From assembly GCA_947624975.1 (NCBI GenBank), contig CANQMP010000003.1:44836-108835 (forward strand): DNA of 64,000 nucleotides, written 5' to 3'. A program made the position numbers and the translations under genes. The notes below the pieces were generated by a model. The model was given only the letters and a program-made list of their open reading frames with translations. It was not told the origin of the DNA and did not search any database. Each line of letters opens with the position of its first letter. Positions within the stretch are counted from its first letter, which is position 1. The DNA is from Candidatus Gastranaerophilales bacterium (GTDB lineage Bacteria; Cyanobacteriota; Vampirovibrionia; Gastranaerophilales; Gastranaerophilaceae). Below are positions 43,751-53,231 of this stretch, in pieces.

Positions 43751-44522
43751 TTTTTGAGAATGAAAGAAAATAGTCGGTGATAATGTTTACAAGCATCGGC
43801 AAAATCCAAACCATAATGGCTGCACCCAAAACAGGCTTGAACAAAAAGCTTAACTGAAACACGTTAACCTGCGGTGCGGTTTTTGAAATTACCCCCAAAA
43901 TAATATCCTGCCCTAAAGTCGCAAGCAAAACAGGTGAAGCAATCTGCAACCCCATATACAAAACATTGGATGATAAATCAACGACATAATCGAGGTTTAC
44001 AAGCTTCGTTAAGGGTATTATCGTCGCATCGAGAGGAAATATTTCAAAGCTGTGCATAAAAGCTTGTAAAAGCCAATATACCCCGCCTAATTCAATAAAA
44101 ATTATCAACCCGAGTGTCGAAAAACATTTACCCAAAATTGACACCTGTGACGAAGTCGTCGGGTCTAAAACCATTGCGGAAGAAAGTCCCATCTGCATAT
44201 TTATCATATCGCCTCCGGCATCAACCGCAAGCAAAATTAATTGTGCAACATAACCCAAAAGTGCCCCGACTACCATGTTCAAAAGAATTGACAAAACAAA
44301 AGAGTCCTCAATTACCGTAACATCAGGCTTTGCAACACACGTTAAAATACAGGTCATCAACAATGCAAGAGAAATCTTCACCATGCCGGGCATCTCTTTT
44401 CTGTTAAAAACCGGTGCAAATCTAAAAAAGCCGAGCATTCGGGCAAATATAAAAATTCCGCCCGCAAGATAAGCGTTCGCCATCGGAAACATTTTCATAA
44501 GCTCTTGAATAATTTGCTCCAT
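43743..44522 (-). CDS. fliR: Flagellar export protein FliR
   Basis: 259 residues with six or more membrane segments. Part of the FliPQR export gate in the flagellar basal body. The N-terminal FARMLGFFRFAPVFNRKEMPG and the later GLSSAMVLDPTT match the family. Twelve bases separate it from fliQ upstream. It ends the gene run fliY/N-fliO-fliP-fliQ-fliR and overlaps hydF at the 3' end. Confidence 0.92.
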   Translation of the reverse strand: MEQIIQELMKMFPMANAYLAGGIFIFARMLGFFRFAPVFNRKEMPGMVKISLALLMTCILTCVAKPDVTVIEDSFVLSILLNMVVGALLGYVAQLILLAVDAGGDMINMQMGLSSAMVLDPTTSSQVSILGKCFSTLGLIIFIELGGVYWLLQAFMHSFEIFPLDATIIPLTKLVNLDYVVDLSSNVLYMGLQIASPVLLATLGQDIILGVISKTAPQVNVFQLSFLFKPVLGAAIMVWILPMLVNIITDYFLSFSKII

Positions 44523-44533
44523 TAACGTCCTTT

Positions 44534-45022
44534 CTAGCGATTAAGAATTGTGTTTGTTTCAACAAAATCAGGTTTCGGCATCGGAGTTCTCGGACTCGGT
44601 AAATACTTCATTTTCTGTTGTTTATCAATATACGGAACTCTGCCGGGGTTTTTCATAATTTCGTTTATGGAAGGCTGCATGTTAAATCTGTCCGACATTT
44701 CTTGTTCAAACGGTGTTGTATATTTGTAATAATCGGCAGGAAGAACAAATGCATCGTTTTTAGGAATGTAATTAAACGCCAGAGCAACACCTTCGGTTAC
44801 ATATCCCCGCAAAAGGTTTATAAAGCCCATTCCGCCTATAACGATTACGAGAAATACTCCGAGAATTTTAGGTGCAGCCGCAATAGTCTGCTCTTGAACC
44901 TGCGTTACTGCCTGTAAAATACCGACAACAAGACCGATACCCGCTGCCACAAGTACGCAGGGCATAGATATCGTAAGCATTATTAAAAAACCTCTTGCTA
45001 AATATTCGGTTAAAACTTCCAT
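44534..45022 (-). CDS. fliQ: Flagellar export protein FliQ with C-terminal extension
   Basis: 162 residues from ATG 45022 (AGGAGAG before it). The first 90 or so residues are FliQ: two membrane hairpins with GIGLVVGILQAVTQVQEQT, an export-gate subunit. Normal FliQ stops near 90 residues; here about 70 more follow, a polar, Pro-rich tail (YKYTTPFEQEMSDRF to PRTPMPKPDF) without membrane segments. The tail is in frame and read through without odd base use. Its role is unknown; it may contact the basal body on the cytoplasmic or periplasmic face. Confidence 0.9.
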   Translation of the reverse strand: MEVLTEYLARGFLIMLTISMPCVLVAAGIGLVVGILQAVTQVQEQTIAAAPKILGVFLVIVIGGMGFINLLRGYVTEGVALAFNYIPKNDAFVLPADYYKYTTPFEQEMSDRFNMQPSINEIMKNPGRVPYIDKQQKMKYLPSPRTPMPKPDFVETNTILNR

Positions 45023-45032
45023 TCTTCTCTCC

Positions 45033-45674
45033 TCAATTATAACTTGCAACAAGCCCCTGAACAATTAACGACCACCCGTCAACCGCAATAAATATCAACA
45101 GCTTAAACGGTAATGAAATAATCGTCGGCGACAACATGAACATACCGAGTGCAAGCAAAATATTCGCCACAACAAGGTCTAAAACAATAAACGGAACAAA
45201 TATTATAAATCCGATTTCAAAAGATGTTTTAAGCTCACTTATGATAAATGCGGGTGCGACCTGCCAAATAGTAATTTCATCAGGGTTTGCGGGTGCTTCA
45301 CCTTTGGACATTTCAACAAAAAATGCCAAATCACTTTCCCTCGTCTGTTTCATCATAAATTCTTTCAAAGGTTTTGACCCCTCATTTATCGCCTCTATCA
45401 TGTTTTTATTCTGCTGATAAGGCACGGAACCGAATTCATACATTTTTTGAAAAGTCGACCCCATTGTGTAAAACGTCAATATCATCGCAAGTCCGACGAT
45501 TACTATTGATGGCGGAACTTGTTGAGTACCCATTGCCGTTTTTAACATTGAAAACACAATGACAAATCTTAAAAAACTCGTCATACAGCAAAAAACCAAC
45601 GGTAACAACGAAAAAAGAGTCATTACCATCAACATTTGCAATACAGGGTTCATATCTTTTAAAATTGTATCCAT
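45033..45674 (-). CDS. fliP: Flagellar export protein FliP
   Basis: 213 residues, four membrane segments. The signature TSFLRFVIVFSMLKTAMGTQQVPPS near the N-terminus and FIISELKTSFEIGF in the second half are diagnostic of FliP/SctR. Many FliP proteins have an N-terminal signal peptide and are about 245 residues; this one starts MDTILKDMNPVLQM with no clear signal peptide. It overlaps the 5' leader of fliQ; fliO ends 10 bases before it. Confidence 0.94.
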   Translation of the reverse strand: MDTILKDMNPVLQMLMVMTLFSLLPLVFCCMTSFLRFVIVFSMLKTAMGTQQVPPSIVIVGLAMILTFYTMGSTFQKMYEFGSVPYQQNKNMIEAINEGSKPLKEFMMKQTRESDLAFFVEMSKGEAPANPDEITIWQVAPAFIISELKTSFEIGFIIFVPFIVLDLVVANILLALGMFMLSPTIISLPFKLLIFIAVDGWSLIVQGLVASYN

Positions 45675-45683
45675 ATTAATTCC

Positions 45684-46040
45684 TTATAAATTATTCATTA
45701 TGCTTTTAAAAATCTTTTTACTTTCCATATGTCTTTGAAAATCTACTATTTCAGGCAAATCTTCAATTTTATTGTCAAATGTTTTTTGATTATACGAACT
45801 GCCGAGCTTTGAAATCAAAGAGGTTCTCTCGGCATCCGATGCCACGAGAAATCTTTCCTCTCCCGCTTTTATGACATAGAGTGTCTTTCTCGGTGCTAAA
45901 CTCACACAATCTTCGACATTTAAAAATTTCGATTGCGATTGGTAATTATACGAGAATTTTTTGTAAACGACGATAGCAAGGAAAATTACCCCTATCATTG
46001 CCGTTGTGTAAACCGTAAAATTTAATATGTAAGTACCCAT
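45684..46040 (-). CDS. fliO: FliO-like flagellar export accessory protein
   Basis: 118 residues with one N-terminal membrane segment (about 8-26, FTVYTTAMIGVIFLAIVVYK) and a small cytoplasmic domain. The stretch VEDCVSLAPRKTLYVIKAGEERFLVASDAERTSLIS has the beta pattern of FliO proteins, which assist FliP assembly. FliO sequences vary widely, so the call rests on this stretch and on its place directly before fliP. The ATG is 3 bases after the stop of the upstream gene. Confidence 0.78.
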   Translation of the reverse strand: MGTYILNFTVYTTAMIGVIFLAIVVYKKFSYNYQSQSKFLNVEDCVSLAPRKTLYVIKAGEERFLVASDAERTSLISKLGSSYNQKTFDNKIEDLPEIVDFQRHMESKKIFKSIMNNL

Positions 46041-46042
46041 AA

Positions 46043-47203
46043 TTAAATATCCTCATCTTCAAGTTCAAAGTCACTGTAGTCAAATTCGTCTTCTTCCGAA
46101 GCTTGCGCCGGTGCGGCTTGTTGTGGTTGTTCCTGTTCTTGAGGCTGCTCAACGGGAGTTTCGCTTTGGGGAGCTTCTTCCTGCAGCATTTCAGGCTTGC
46201 CCGAAACAACAGAAAGAATTTCGTTAACCTTAACCCCGTATCTGTCATTGACAATAACCAGTTCACCTTTCGCAATAGGCTTTTCATCAACGCTCAAAGT
46301 GACTTTGTTGTCGTATATCGAGGTTAAATCAACAACAAGCCCCTTTTCAATATTCTTCAATTCTCCCAGAGAAACTTTGACTGTGTCAAATTGGGCAGTC
46401 ATTTCCACTTCAATAGTGTCCCAAAGATCTGCACTGCTGTCCATATTCAATTCTCCTTCATTTTTATCATAAGGTAATACTAACTCTTTATTCGGATTAA
46501 GATTAATTTCTTTTTCATAATCCTTATATTGTAATATCATTGAATTTATTGAACTGTTATCAAAAACGACAATGTCGTCCAATTCAATATTTTTTATATC
46601 CATTAATTTGAATTTCGTCTTACAAATCGTGACTTTAGCGTCAATACAAGAATCTTCAAAATCCTCAGGCTTAAATTTTACACCCGTTGAAACAACTGCT
46701 TCGGGTTTTACGAGTTCTTGAGGGATGGTTATTATAAATTTTGATGCTGTTTTATTACTTGTTACAAGGAAAGTCAGATTAATTACGTCAAAATTTGTAC
46801 GTTTTAAAGTCGGAGGCGGGGGAGCAATAAATTCCGAAATACACCCGTACATATAATCGTTAAATGTTGTTATAATCTTTGCTTCCAAGTCCGAAAGTTT
46901 GTTCAGGTTAAACCTTGAATTCGGCTTGCCTAAAGCTTTTTCAAGAATCATGGAAATCGTCTTTTCAGAACTCCTGAAAAAAATATCATAATATTTGTCA
47001 ATCATGATTTTTGTGACAAAATAAGAATCCTTATCCATAAGCGGATTATTATTTTTGCTGACACCGAGAAGAATAAGACTTAACCCAGGCAGAAAAAATT
47101 CATCGCAAGCCTCTTGAACAAGCGGAGGATAACTCTCCGAAATCCACCGATATTGCGAGTATAACTCTTTATTGTCTATTGAATTTACTACAGCGTCAGT
47201 CAT
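46043..47203 (-). CDS. fliY: FliY/FliN-type C-ring protein with two SpoA domains
   Basis: 386 residues. The C-terminal SpoA domain (about 270-340, WDTIEVEMTAQFDTVKVSLG to YGVKVNEIL) matches FliN. A second, weaker SpoA-like stretch lies before it (about 190-245, IDAKVTICKTKFKLMDIKN). The N-terminal 150 residues look like a CheC/FliM-type region but keep no clear catalytic motif. It ends in a Gln/Glu-rich tail. The protein would form the motor switch ring; gene order favours flagellar over virulence-type secretion. Could also be named fliN. Confidence 0.8.
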   Translation of the reverse strand: MTDAVVNSIDNKELYSQYRWISESYPPLVQEACDEFFLPGLSLILLGVSKNNNPLMDKDSYFVTKIMIDKYYDIFFRSSEKTISMILEKALGKPNSRFNLNKLSDLEAKIITTFNDYMYGCISEFIAPPPPTLKRTNFDVINLTFLVTSNKTASKFIITIPQELVKPEAVVSTGVKFKPEDFEDSCIDAKVTICKTKFKLMDIKNIELDDIVVFDNSSINSMILQYKDYEKEINLNPNKELVLPYDKNEGELNMDSSADLWDTIEVEMTAQFDTVKVSLGELKNIEKGLVVDLTSIYDNKVTLSVDEKPIAKGELVIVNDRYGVKVNEILSVVSGKPEMLQEEAPQSETPVEQPQEQEQPQQAAPAQASEEDEFDYSDFELEDEDI

Positions 47204-47289
47204 CTCCCATTCCCCATACTTACAATAGAATATTTAACATGTATGTACATCAATCATTTAATGTATATTTTTTAAAAATCAACATGTTT

Positions 47290-48513
47290 TTAATCTTGAA
47301 TGTAAGATTGGAACAACGGCAGATAAAGAGCCAGTGCTAAAGTTAAAACTATACTACCTATAACGATAAGCATTAAAGGTTCTATCATTTTGGTTAAGGT
47401 ATCAATAATATTATCCAATTTTTTATCAATAAAGTTAGTAGCCTGCAAAAGCATATCACCAAGACGTCCTGACTGTTCGCCAGTTGCTATCATAAACAAA
47501 ATCATTTTCGGCATAACATGTGTCGAACGCAGTGCAACCGAAAGATGCTGACCTTGTTGAACTCTCCTTGATGCTTCTTCAATCTTAGTTTTTAACGTAT
47601 AATTTGTAAGCGTTAAATTAGACAAATACAAGCATTCAATAATCGGAACACCCGCATCGTAAGCAACCTGCAAAACCGCAACAAAGTTTGCGTAGTTTCC
47701 GAATTGGATTAAATCCGACAACAGAGGGACTTTCAACACCATATCGTCAATTTTGCGCTTACTCGGCTGCCAGCGAAACAAAAATACGACAGTACCGACT
47801 ATTGAACCGACAATTATAGGTGCCATAAACCAATAAGTCTTTAAAAATACACCCGCACTCATCAAAGTTGCCGTAATCCATGGTAAATCTTTTCCCATGT
47901 TATCAAACATTTCCTTGAATACAGGGAATACAAACATCAACATGATTAATACGATAATTATTGCAAGGAAAATGACAAAACAAGGATACATCAACGTTCC
48001 GATGACTTTACTTCTTACGGCAGCCTGCTTGTTCAAAAGTTCAAGCAAACGTTGAAGCGTTTTTTCAAGTTCACCGGAATCTTCACCTGCTTTAACCAAA
48101 CCGATATAAATCTGTCCGAACTGCTCGGGATACCTTGCAATAGTATCGGCAAATGTTGCACCGCTCATAATCTGACGACGTAACTCTCTTGCCACTATCC
48201 TTACTCTGGGTCTTGCCGCATCATTTTCGATAAACATTAAAGATTCAATTATCGGAATACCTGATTGTGCAAGAATTTGCAATGTTGATGTAAAATCTAT
48301 TCTCTCACCGAGCCTTAAATTTTTTATTTTACCCGGATGAATGTCTGTCAGAACACTTTTTAAATCATTTTTGCTCTTTTCTTCATAGACTTTCGTAGGA
48401 ATAAAGCCAAGTTTGCGAATACCGTCACGCGCCCCGCGCAAATCATCCGCCTCTATCTTTCCTTTAACAATATCTTTATTATTTTTTAAAGCAACGTAAT
48501 TATATATTGTCAT
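47290..48513 (-). CDS. pilC: Type IV pilus/type II secretion inner-membrane protein (PilC/GspF)
   Basis: 407 residues with three membrane segments and two copies of the T2SSF domain. Platform protein of the pilus or secretion assembly. Characteristic parts: IDFTSTLQILAQSGIPIIESL, LVKAGEDSGELEKTLQRL and a matching second copy IATGEQSGRLGDML. The preceding gene is the ATPase (8-base gap). The position in a pilP-like/secretin/pilB/pilC run supports one machine. Confidence 0.9.
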   Translation of the reverse strand: MTIYNYVALKNNKDIVKGKIEADDLRGARDGIRKLGFIPTKVYEEKSKNDLKSVLTDIHPGKIKNLRLGERIDFTSTLQILAQSGIPIIESLMFIENDAARPRVRIVARELRRQIMSGATFADTIARYPEQFGQIYIGLVKAGEDSGELEKTLQRLLELLNKQAAVRSKVIGTLMYPCFVIFLAIIIVLIMLMFVFPVFKEMFDNMGKDLPWITATLMSAGVFLKTYWFMAPIIVGSIVGTVVFLFRWQPSKRKIDDMVLKVPLLSDLIQFGNYANFVAVLQVAYDAGVPIIECLYLSNLTLTNYTLKTKIEEASRRVQQGQHLSVALRSTHVMPKMILFMIATGEQSGRLGDMLLQATNFIDKKLDNIIDTLTKMIEPLMLIVIGSIVLTLALALYLPLFQSYIQD

Positions 48514-48521
48514 TTCTGTTC

Positions 48522-50531
48522 CTACTCGTTAACCACACCAAGAACCCTGATAAATTCACTTATCGTGGTATTGCCTTTTAAAATATGGTCAATACATGCC
48601 TGATGTAATGTTTTCATACCATGCCTTATTGCCGATTCTTCAATATCTAAATCGTGCGCGCCATCGGCAATAATTTTTTTAATTTCTTTGTTAACTTTCA
48701 TTATTTCATATATACCCAATCGTCCGCTGTAACCCGTGAAATCACACTTACTGCAGCCTTTGGCACGGTAAATAGGTTTCTTGATAAATTCTTCAATATC
48801 ATCTTCTTTTGCGATAATACGTCTTGCTTCTTCATAACTTGCAAAATATTGTTCTTTACACTCGTCGCAAAGTCTTCTTACCAAACGTTGAGCAATAACG
48901 CCTGAAAGAGTTGATGATACAAGGTAATCTTTTGCACCCATTTCAATTAAACGTGTAACCGTTGCGGCAGCGGAATTTGTGTGAACGGTACTTAACACAA
49001 GGTGACCTGTCAATGCTGCCGAAATAGCGATTTCAAGCGTTTCATAGTCACGAATTTCACCGACAAGGATAATATCAGGGTCTTGCCTTAATATCGCACG
49101 CATACAAGAGGCAAACGTTATACCCGCCTTCGGGTTAACCTGTGACTGGTTAATCCCTTCAAGTTTAATTTCGATAGGGTCTTCAATTGTCGTAATGTTA
49201 ACGTATTCTTCGTTCAAACTTTTCAACACCGAATACAATGTGGTTGTTTTACCTGAACCTGTCGGGCCTGATGTCAGGATAATTCCATTCGGGCAAGTAA
49301 CCATATCACGAATTTTTTCAATATCGTCAGGCTGAGCGCCGACCAAATTTATTTCTCTGTCAGCCGCATTCAAACTGACGGCAGGAGCTAAGATACGAAT
49401 AACAACTTTTTCGTAAGTTGATACAGGCAAAGTGTTAATACGAAAGTCATACGATTGTCCCTTATATTTCAAAGAGAACGTACCGTCTTGCGGACGTCTG
49501 TGTTCTGCAATGTTCATTCTTGACAGAACTTTGAAACGCGCAATAACAGAGCTTTCAACCTTTGGCGGAATATCCAAAACTTTTTGGAGCATGCCGTCTT
49601 TTCTGTATCTTACAATATAACCTTCAAGCCTCGGTTCAATGTGAATATCGGAAACTTTCTGGTCAATAGCGTTTGTAATAATCTGGTTTACGAATTTTGC
49701 AACAGAACCCGTAGAGTCTTTTAACTGCTTATCAACCAAATCCGCAAGTGATTCTTCAATCTCAAGGTCTTCGGTTTCAACCTCAATCTGACGAATAACT
49801 TTTTCGGTTTCTTTCTGCTGTTCGCTGAAAAACGTATTCAACGAGTTCATAAACTCAAAGTGAGTCATCAAAAGCTGTTTTGGGTTTTGTCCCGTCAGAT
49901 AAATAATTTCCTTTAAAACATCAGGTTTGACAGGCGTAATAACACCTAAAATCAACGTTTTCCCGTCAGAAGATATCGGAATAACTTTATTTGCCCTGAT
50001 AAAATCTTCGGGCAGAATTTTAACGAATTTATCCTGCGATGCGAGCTGTTCCGGCGTAACCAAATCAAAACCGGTTTGCATGTGAAGAATTTCTTTTAAC
50101 TGGTCTAATGAAATAAAACCTAACTTAAACAGAGTTGAACCGATTGGGGTTTTCTGTCTCTTGCTTTCGGCAAGAGCTTGCAATAACTGCACATCGGTAA
50201 TGTAACCCTTTTGAACCAACAATTCACCGAGTTTTATTTGCTTACCTGAAGAAGCTGAAAAAGAGCCGTTTTTTAACTCCTCTTTCAATGCCTGAATTAA
50301 ATCAGTCAAGTCCTGATCCGGCACTTGAATAAATTTTATCTGCTGAGGATAGAATTCTTTTAAACGAACATTCAAATTATCTTTATCGGTTTGAGAATTA
50401 ATTGCAACAAAAAGGAAGTTGTCTTTTACGCTGATGGGTACAAAATGAAACTGTTCCATCAGAGTACTATCAACCTTTTTTATAACGTCAAAATTGACAC
50501 TGCTTTTTAACCTGTTTAATAATTCGTTCAT
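48522..50531 (-). CDS. pilB: Type IV pilus/type II secretion assembly ATPase (PilB/GspE)
   Basis: 669 residues. N-terminal T2SSE_N/MshEN-type domains (about 1-85 and 98-230) precede the ATPase core: Walker A SGPTGSGKTTTLYS (421-434), then the Asp box and DPDIILVGEIRDYET (Walker B-like), and a zinc-binding tetracysteine CDECKEQ...CSKCDFTG near 575-615. It powers pilin polymerisation or secretion. Secretin and ATPase are adjacent (secretin ends 3 bases before the ATPase start). Confidence 0.92.
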   Translation of the reverse strand: MNELLNRLKSSVNFDVIKKVDSTLMEQFHFVPISVKDNFLFVAINSQTDKDNLNVRLKEFYPQQIKFIQVPDQDLTDLIQALKEELKNGSFSASSGKQIKLGELLVQKGYITDVQLLQALAESKRQKTPIGSTLFKLGFISLDQLKEILHMQTGFDLVTPEQLASQDKFVKILPEDFIRANKVIPISSDGKTLILGVITPVKPDVLKEIIYLTGQNPKQLLMTHFEFMNSLNTFFSEQQKETEKVIRQIEVETEDLEIEESLADLVDKQLKDSTGSVAKFVNQIITNAIDQKVSDIHIEPRLEGYIVRYRKDGMLQKVLDIPPKVESSVIARFKVLSRMNIAEHRRPQDGTFSLKYKGQSYDFRINTLPVSTYEKVVIRILAPAVSLNAADREINLVGAQPDDIEKIRDMVTCPNGIILTSGPTGSGKTTTLYSVLKSLNEEYVNITTIEDPIEIKLEGINQSQVNPKAGITFASCMRAILRQDPDIILVGEIRDYETLEIAISAALTGHLVLSTVHTNSAAATVTRLIEMGAKDYLVSSTLSGVIAQRLVRRLCDECKEQYFASYEEARRIIAKEDDIEEFIKKPIYRAKGCSKCDFTGYSGRLGIYEIMKVNKEIKKIIADGAHDLDIEESAIRHGMKTLHQACIDHILKGNTTISEFIRVLGVVNE

Positions 50532-50534
50532 TTT

Positions 50535-52376
50535 TTATAATGTATCCGTATTTCCGATAGCATCTTCCGCATCGGTAATAATTTTCGGTGTTAACATGAT
50601 AACCATTTCACTTTTTGTTTTAGAACTTACAGTACTTCTGAACATAGCTCCAATCAAAGGAATGTCACCGAGGAAAGGTACTTTGTTAATGGTTTTGGAT
50701 TCTTTTTCCTGAATTAAACCGGCAATAACAAGAGTTTCACCGTCTTTAATTCTTACGTTTTTCAAATCCAAATTTCTGTGGCTTAAAAGAGTTGCAGCTT
50801 TATAAGGAATTCTTGTGCCGTCAACATCTTCAACGCCATCTACCTGTCCGATTTCCGTTGAATATTCCGGAACAATGTTCATTGTCACGTAACCGTCGGG
50901 ACTGATAAACGGAACAATAGACATTGTAACACCCTGATCATCTTCAATGTTATAATCTCTTGTTACAACCGTACCACCTGTTGAGGTTGAAGAATCAACT
51001 TCTACACTTTCCAAATAATCCTGTGTAACTTCAATTACAGACTCAACACCATTTGTAATTATAATTTTCGGATTAACTACTACACGTGCTTTACCGTTTG
51101 AAACAAGATAACTTATAGCGTAAGAAATATTTATCGGACCGCTCCATTTGCTAAGCGGAGAAGCTGCACTTTCACCCGAACTGCTGGGTGTATAATTATT
51201 TCCTCTGAAGAATATCGGGTGAAGCGGATCGGTTGCGAACGTAGTACCGTCAAATGATGCTGAAAATGCGTTACTCAAAACAGTCCAAGAGTTTGAAAGC
51301 TCTTTAGAACCCTGTTCCGAAAGTTCAACAATTGATACTTCAAGATAAGCCTGAGGCTGTTTTTTATCGGTTTGTGCGATAAAATCTTTTATCATTTCAA
51401 GCTGATGTTCCGAACCGCCGATAATATTAATTGTTCCGAGTTGAGAATAATACGCAACGGACAAATTTTGTACACCTAACGAAGAAAGACTTCCGCTCAT
51501 AACACCGTCAAGCGTACAAGCAACCGTTCCTGCGTTAAGTTCGAGTTCTTCCGCACTGCCACCACCACTGCTACCGCCGCCGAATGAACTTGATGATGAG
51601 GACGAACTGCTTGAAGAACTTGATGCTCCGCCTGTCATTATACCTGCTGCACCGCCTGTGGATGTTCCGTTGGCACCTGTTGAAGGTAACAACAAATCAC
51701 AAATCATTTCCGCCATTTGAGCGGGTGTTGTATGGTTTACTTTAAAAGTAGTTGTTTTCGGTTTTTTATCAAATTTTTCAACGATTTTTTTCGCTATTGC
51801 AACATCGTTTTTAGAACCGAATACAATCAGTTCGTTTGTTGCAGGGTTAGTCGTAACGATTTCGGAACTCGACAACCCCGGTTTATTCATTGAATAAATA
51901 TTTTTATTTAAGAAATCAGCGACTGTAGAGGCACTCACATATTTAACCGGAATAAGGGTCATGTCCTGTTTTGCGAAGTTAAAGCCTTCAGTGCCTGATT
52001 TTGCAACTATAATTGTCTTGCCGTCTTCTACGACATAATTAAGGTCATTTATGCTCATAACCATATCGAATGCCGAATTCAGCGGAACATCGACAAGGTC
52101 AAGAGTAACCTTTCCGTCAACCGAGTTATGGAAGATGATGTTCATACCTGCCTTGTCCGCAAACAACCGCAAAACCTGTTTTACATCCGAATCTCTCAAA
52201 CTCATGCTTATCGGAGAATTTGCTTTTATGTAAGACACATCTCCTTTTAATTGAAGTGTATTGGATTCTTCACGCAATTCCGGTGCATTTTCCATCGCCA
52301 GAACGGACAAATTGGAAAGTGCGAATATTGATGAAATTGCAACTGCCATAATTTTCTTTGTAACGCTGTTTCTCAT
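50535..52376 (-). CDS. Secretin (PilQ/GspD family)
   Basis: 613 residues with AGGAG before the ATG. An N-terminal signal peptide (MRNSVTKKIMAVAISSIFAL), an STN-like domain (MNIIFHNSVDGKVTLDLVDV), N1-type domains, and a secretin core ending EKESKTINKVPFLGDIPLIGAM with the conserved VPxLGDIPxIG motif. It forms the outer-membrane ring for pilus or secretion. An uninterrupted Ser run of 14 residues followed by Gly/Ser-rich sequence lies near residues 254-272. Confident as a secretin; PilQ versus GspD is open. Confidence 0.92.
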   Translation of the reverse strand: MRNSVTKKIMAVAISSIFALSNLSVLAMENAPELREESNTLQLKGDVSYIKANSPISMSLRDSDVKQVLRLFADKAGMNIIFHNSVDGKVTLDLVDVPLNSAFDMVMSINDLNYVVEDGKTIIVAKSGTEGFNFAKQDMTLIPVKYVSASTVADFLNKNIYSMNKPGLSSSEIVTTNPATNELIVFGSKNDVAIAKKIVEKFDKKPKTTTFKVNHTTPAQMAEMICDLLLPSTGANGTSTGGAAGIMTGGASSSSSSSSSSSSSFGGGSSGGGSAEELELNAGTVACTLDGVMSGSLSSLGVQNLSVAYYSQLGTINIIGGSEHQLEMIKDFIAQTDKKQPQAYLEVSIVELSEQGSKELSNSWTVLSNAFSASFDGTTFATDPLHPIFFRGNNYTPSSSGESAASPLSKWSGPINISYAISYLVSNGKARVVVNPKIIITNGVESVIEVTQDYLESVEVDSSTSTGGTVVTRDYNIEDDQGVTMSIVPFISPDGYVTMNIVPEYSTEIGQVDGVEDVDGTRIPYKAATLLSHRNLDLKNVRIKDGETLVIAGLIQEKESKTINKVPFLGDIPLIGAMFRSTVSSKTKSEMVIMLTPKIITDAEDAIGNTDTL

Positions 52377-52389
52377 TATATGCTCCTGA

Positions 52390-53070
52390 TTATTGCTTGT
52401 TTACCGTATTTCTTCTTCCGCCGAATTTACTTTCGAGATTTGAAATTGTGTTAAAGTTCAATTCTCCTTCAACAAAAAGTTCTCCGACGCCTGCTTTATA
52501 TATATTTGCACCGTGCTGAACGGTTACGGTATCTTTGCCTATTGAAAGAACTTTATAACCGTTTATCACATCTCCGGCTCTTACCAGATAATCCGAATCG
52601 GAAATATTGATAATAGCGGACGGACTGTATTTGTCATACATTATTCCCGAAACTTTTGTTGACATGACTTCTTTAGCCTCCGTATCAACCGTAATTGTTT
52701 CGGGCGGAGGGATTAAATCATAATTTTCATAAGCAGTTTGTGATGATGATACCTGAGAAGATGCTCCAAAAGGCAAGAAAGGATCAGCTCTGCCGATATC
52801 TTCGACGGACATCGAAACCATTGCCTTACTTGGCGAATCATCAGGTGCAATAGATGCATTAACACCGTCATCACCAACTTTTATCGTATCTTGAGGCAAT
52901 TCTTCAACCGGAGTTTCCTGTCGTATTTCGGCTTCGTCCTTTGTACAACCGGTAAATACCAATACCACAAGTGCCAACACGGATAATATGACACATATCT
53001 TCTTGTTTAGTGTCCAAAAATCACTCTTGTTGTATTCCTCGTTAAATCTTTCTATAAAACTCTTTCTCAA
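52390..53070 (-). CDS. PilP-like lipoprotein or GspC-like alignment protein
   Basis: 226 residues with a TTG start and AAGGAT before it. A hydrophobic stretch (about 27-41) ends in a lipobox-like VFTGC, as in the inner-membrane lipoprotein PilP. The C-terminal domain (about 135-200) reads KVSGIMYDKYSPSAIINISD, LVRAGDVINGYKVLSIGKDT, the beta-rich form shared by PilP and GspC that contacts the secretin. The N-terminal 25 residues are charged and cytoplasmic. The secretin gene follows 13 bases later. Confidence 0.75.
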   Translation of the reverse strand: MRKSFIERFNEEYNKSDFWTLNKKICVILSVLALVVLVFTGCTKDEAEIRQETPVEELPQDTIKVGDDGVNASIAPDDSPSKAMVSMSVEDIGRADPFLPFGASSQVSSSQTAYENYDLIPPPETITVDTEAKEVMSTKVSGIMYDKYSPSAIINISDSDYLVRAGDVINGYKVLSIGKDTVTVQHGANIYKAGVGELFVEGELNFNTISNLESKFGGRRNTVNKQ

Positions 53071-53231
53071 ATTACATCCTTCTCAACATTAATAATTTCT
53101 ATTGTATTATATAAAAATATACTTAATCCAGTATCAACTGTTTAGTGTATTTAATTACAATTACACTAACAAGCCTAACTTGATTATAACATACATATCA
53201 GATATGGCAAAATGTAAAGTTTATTAAGAAC

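Noticed and set aside
43743..47203. Virulence-type (non-flagellar) type III secretion
   Set aside because: FliO and a FliN-type ring protein are present in flagellar order and no needle or translocon gene is seen; flagellar export is the simpler reading.
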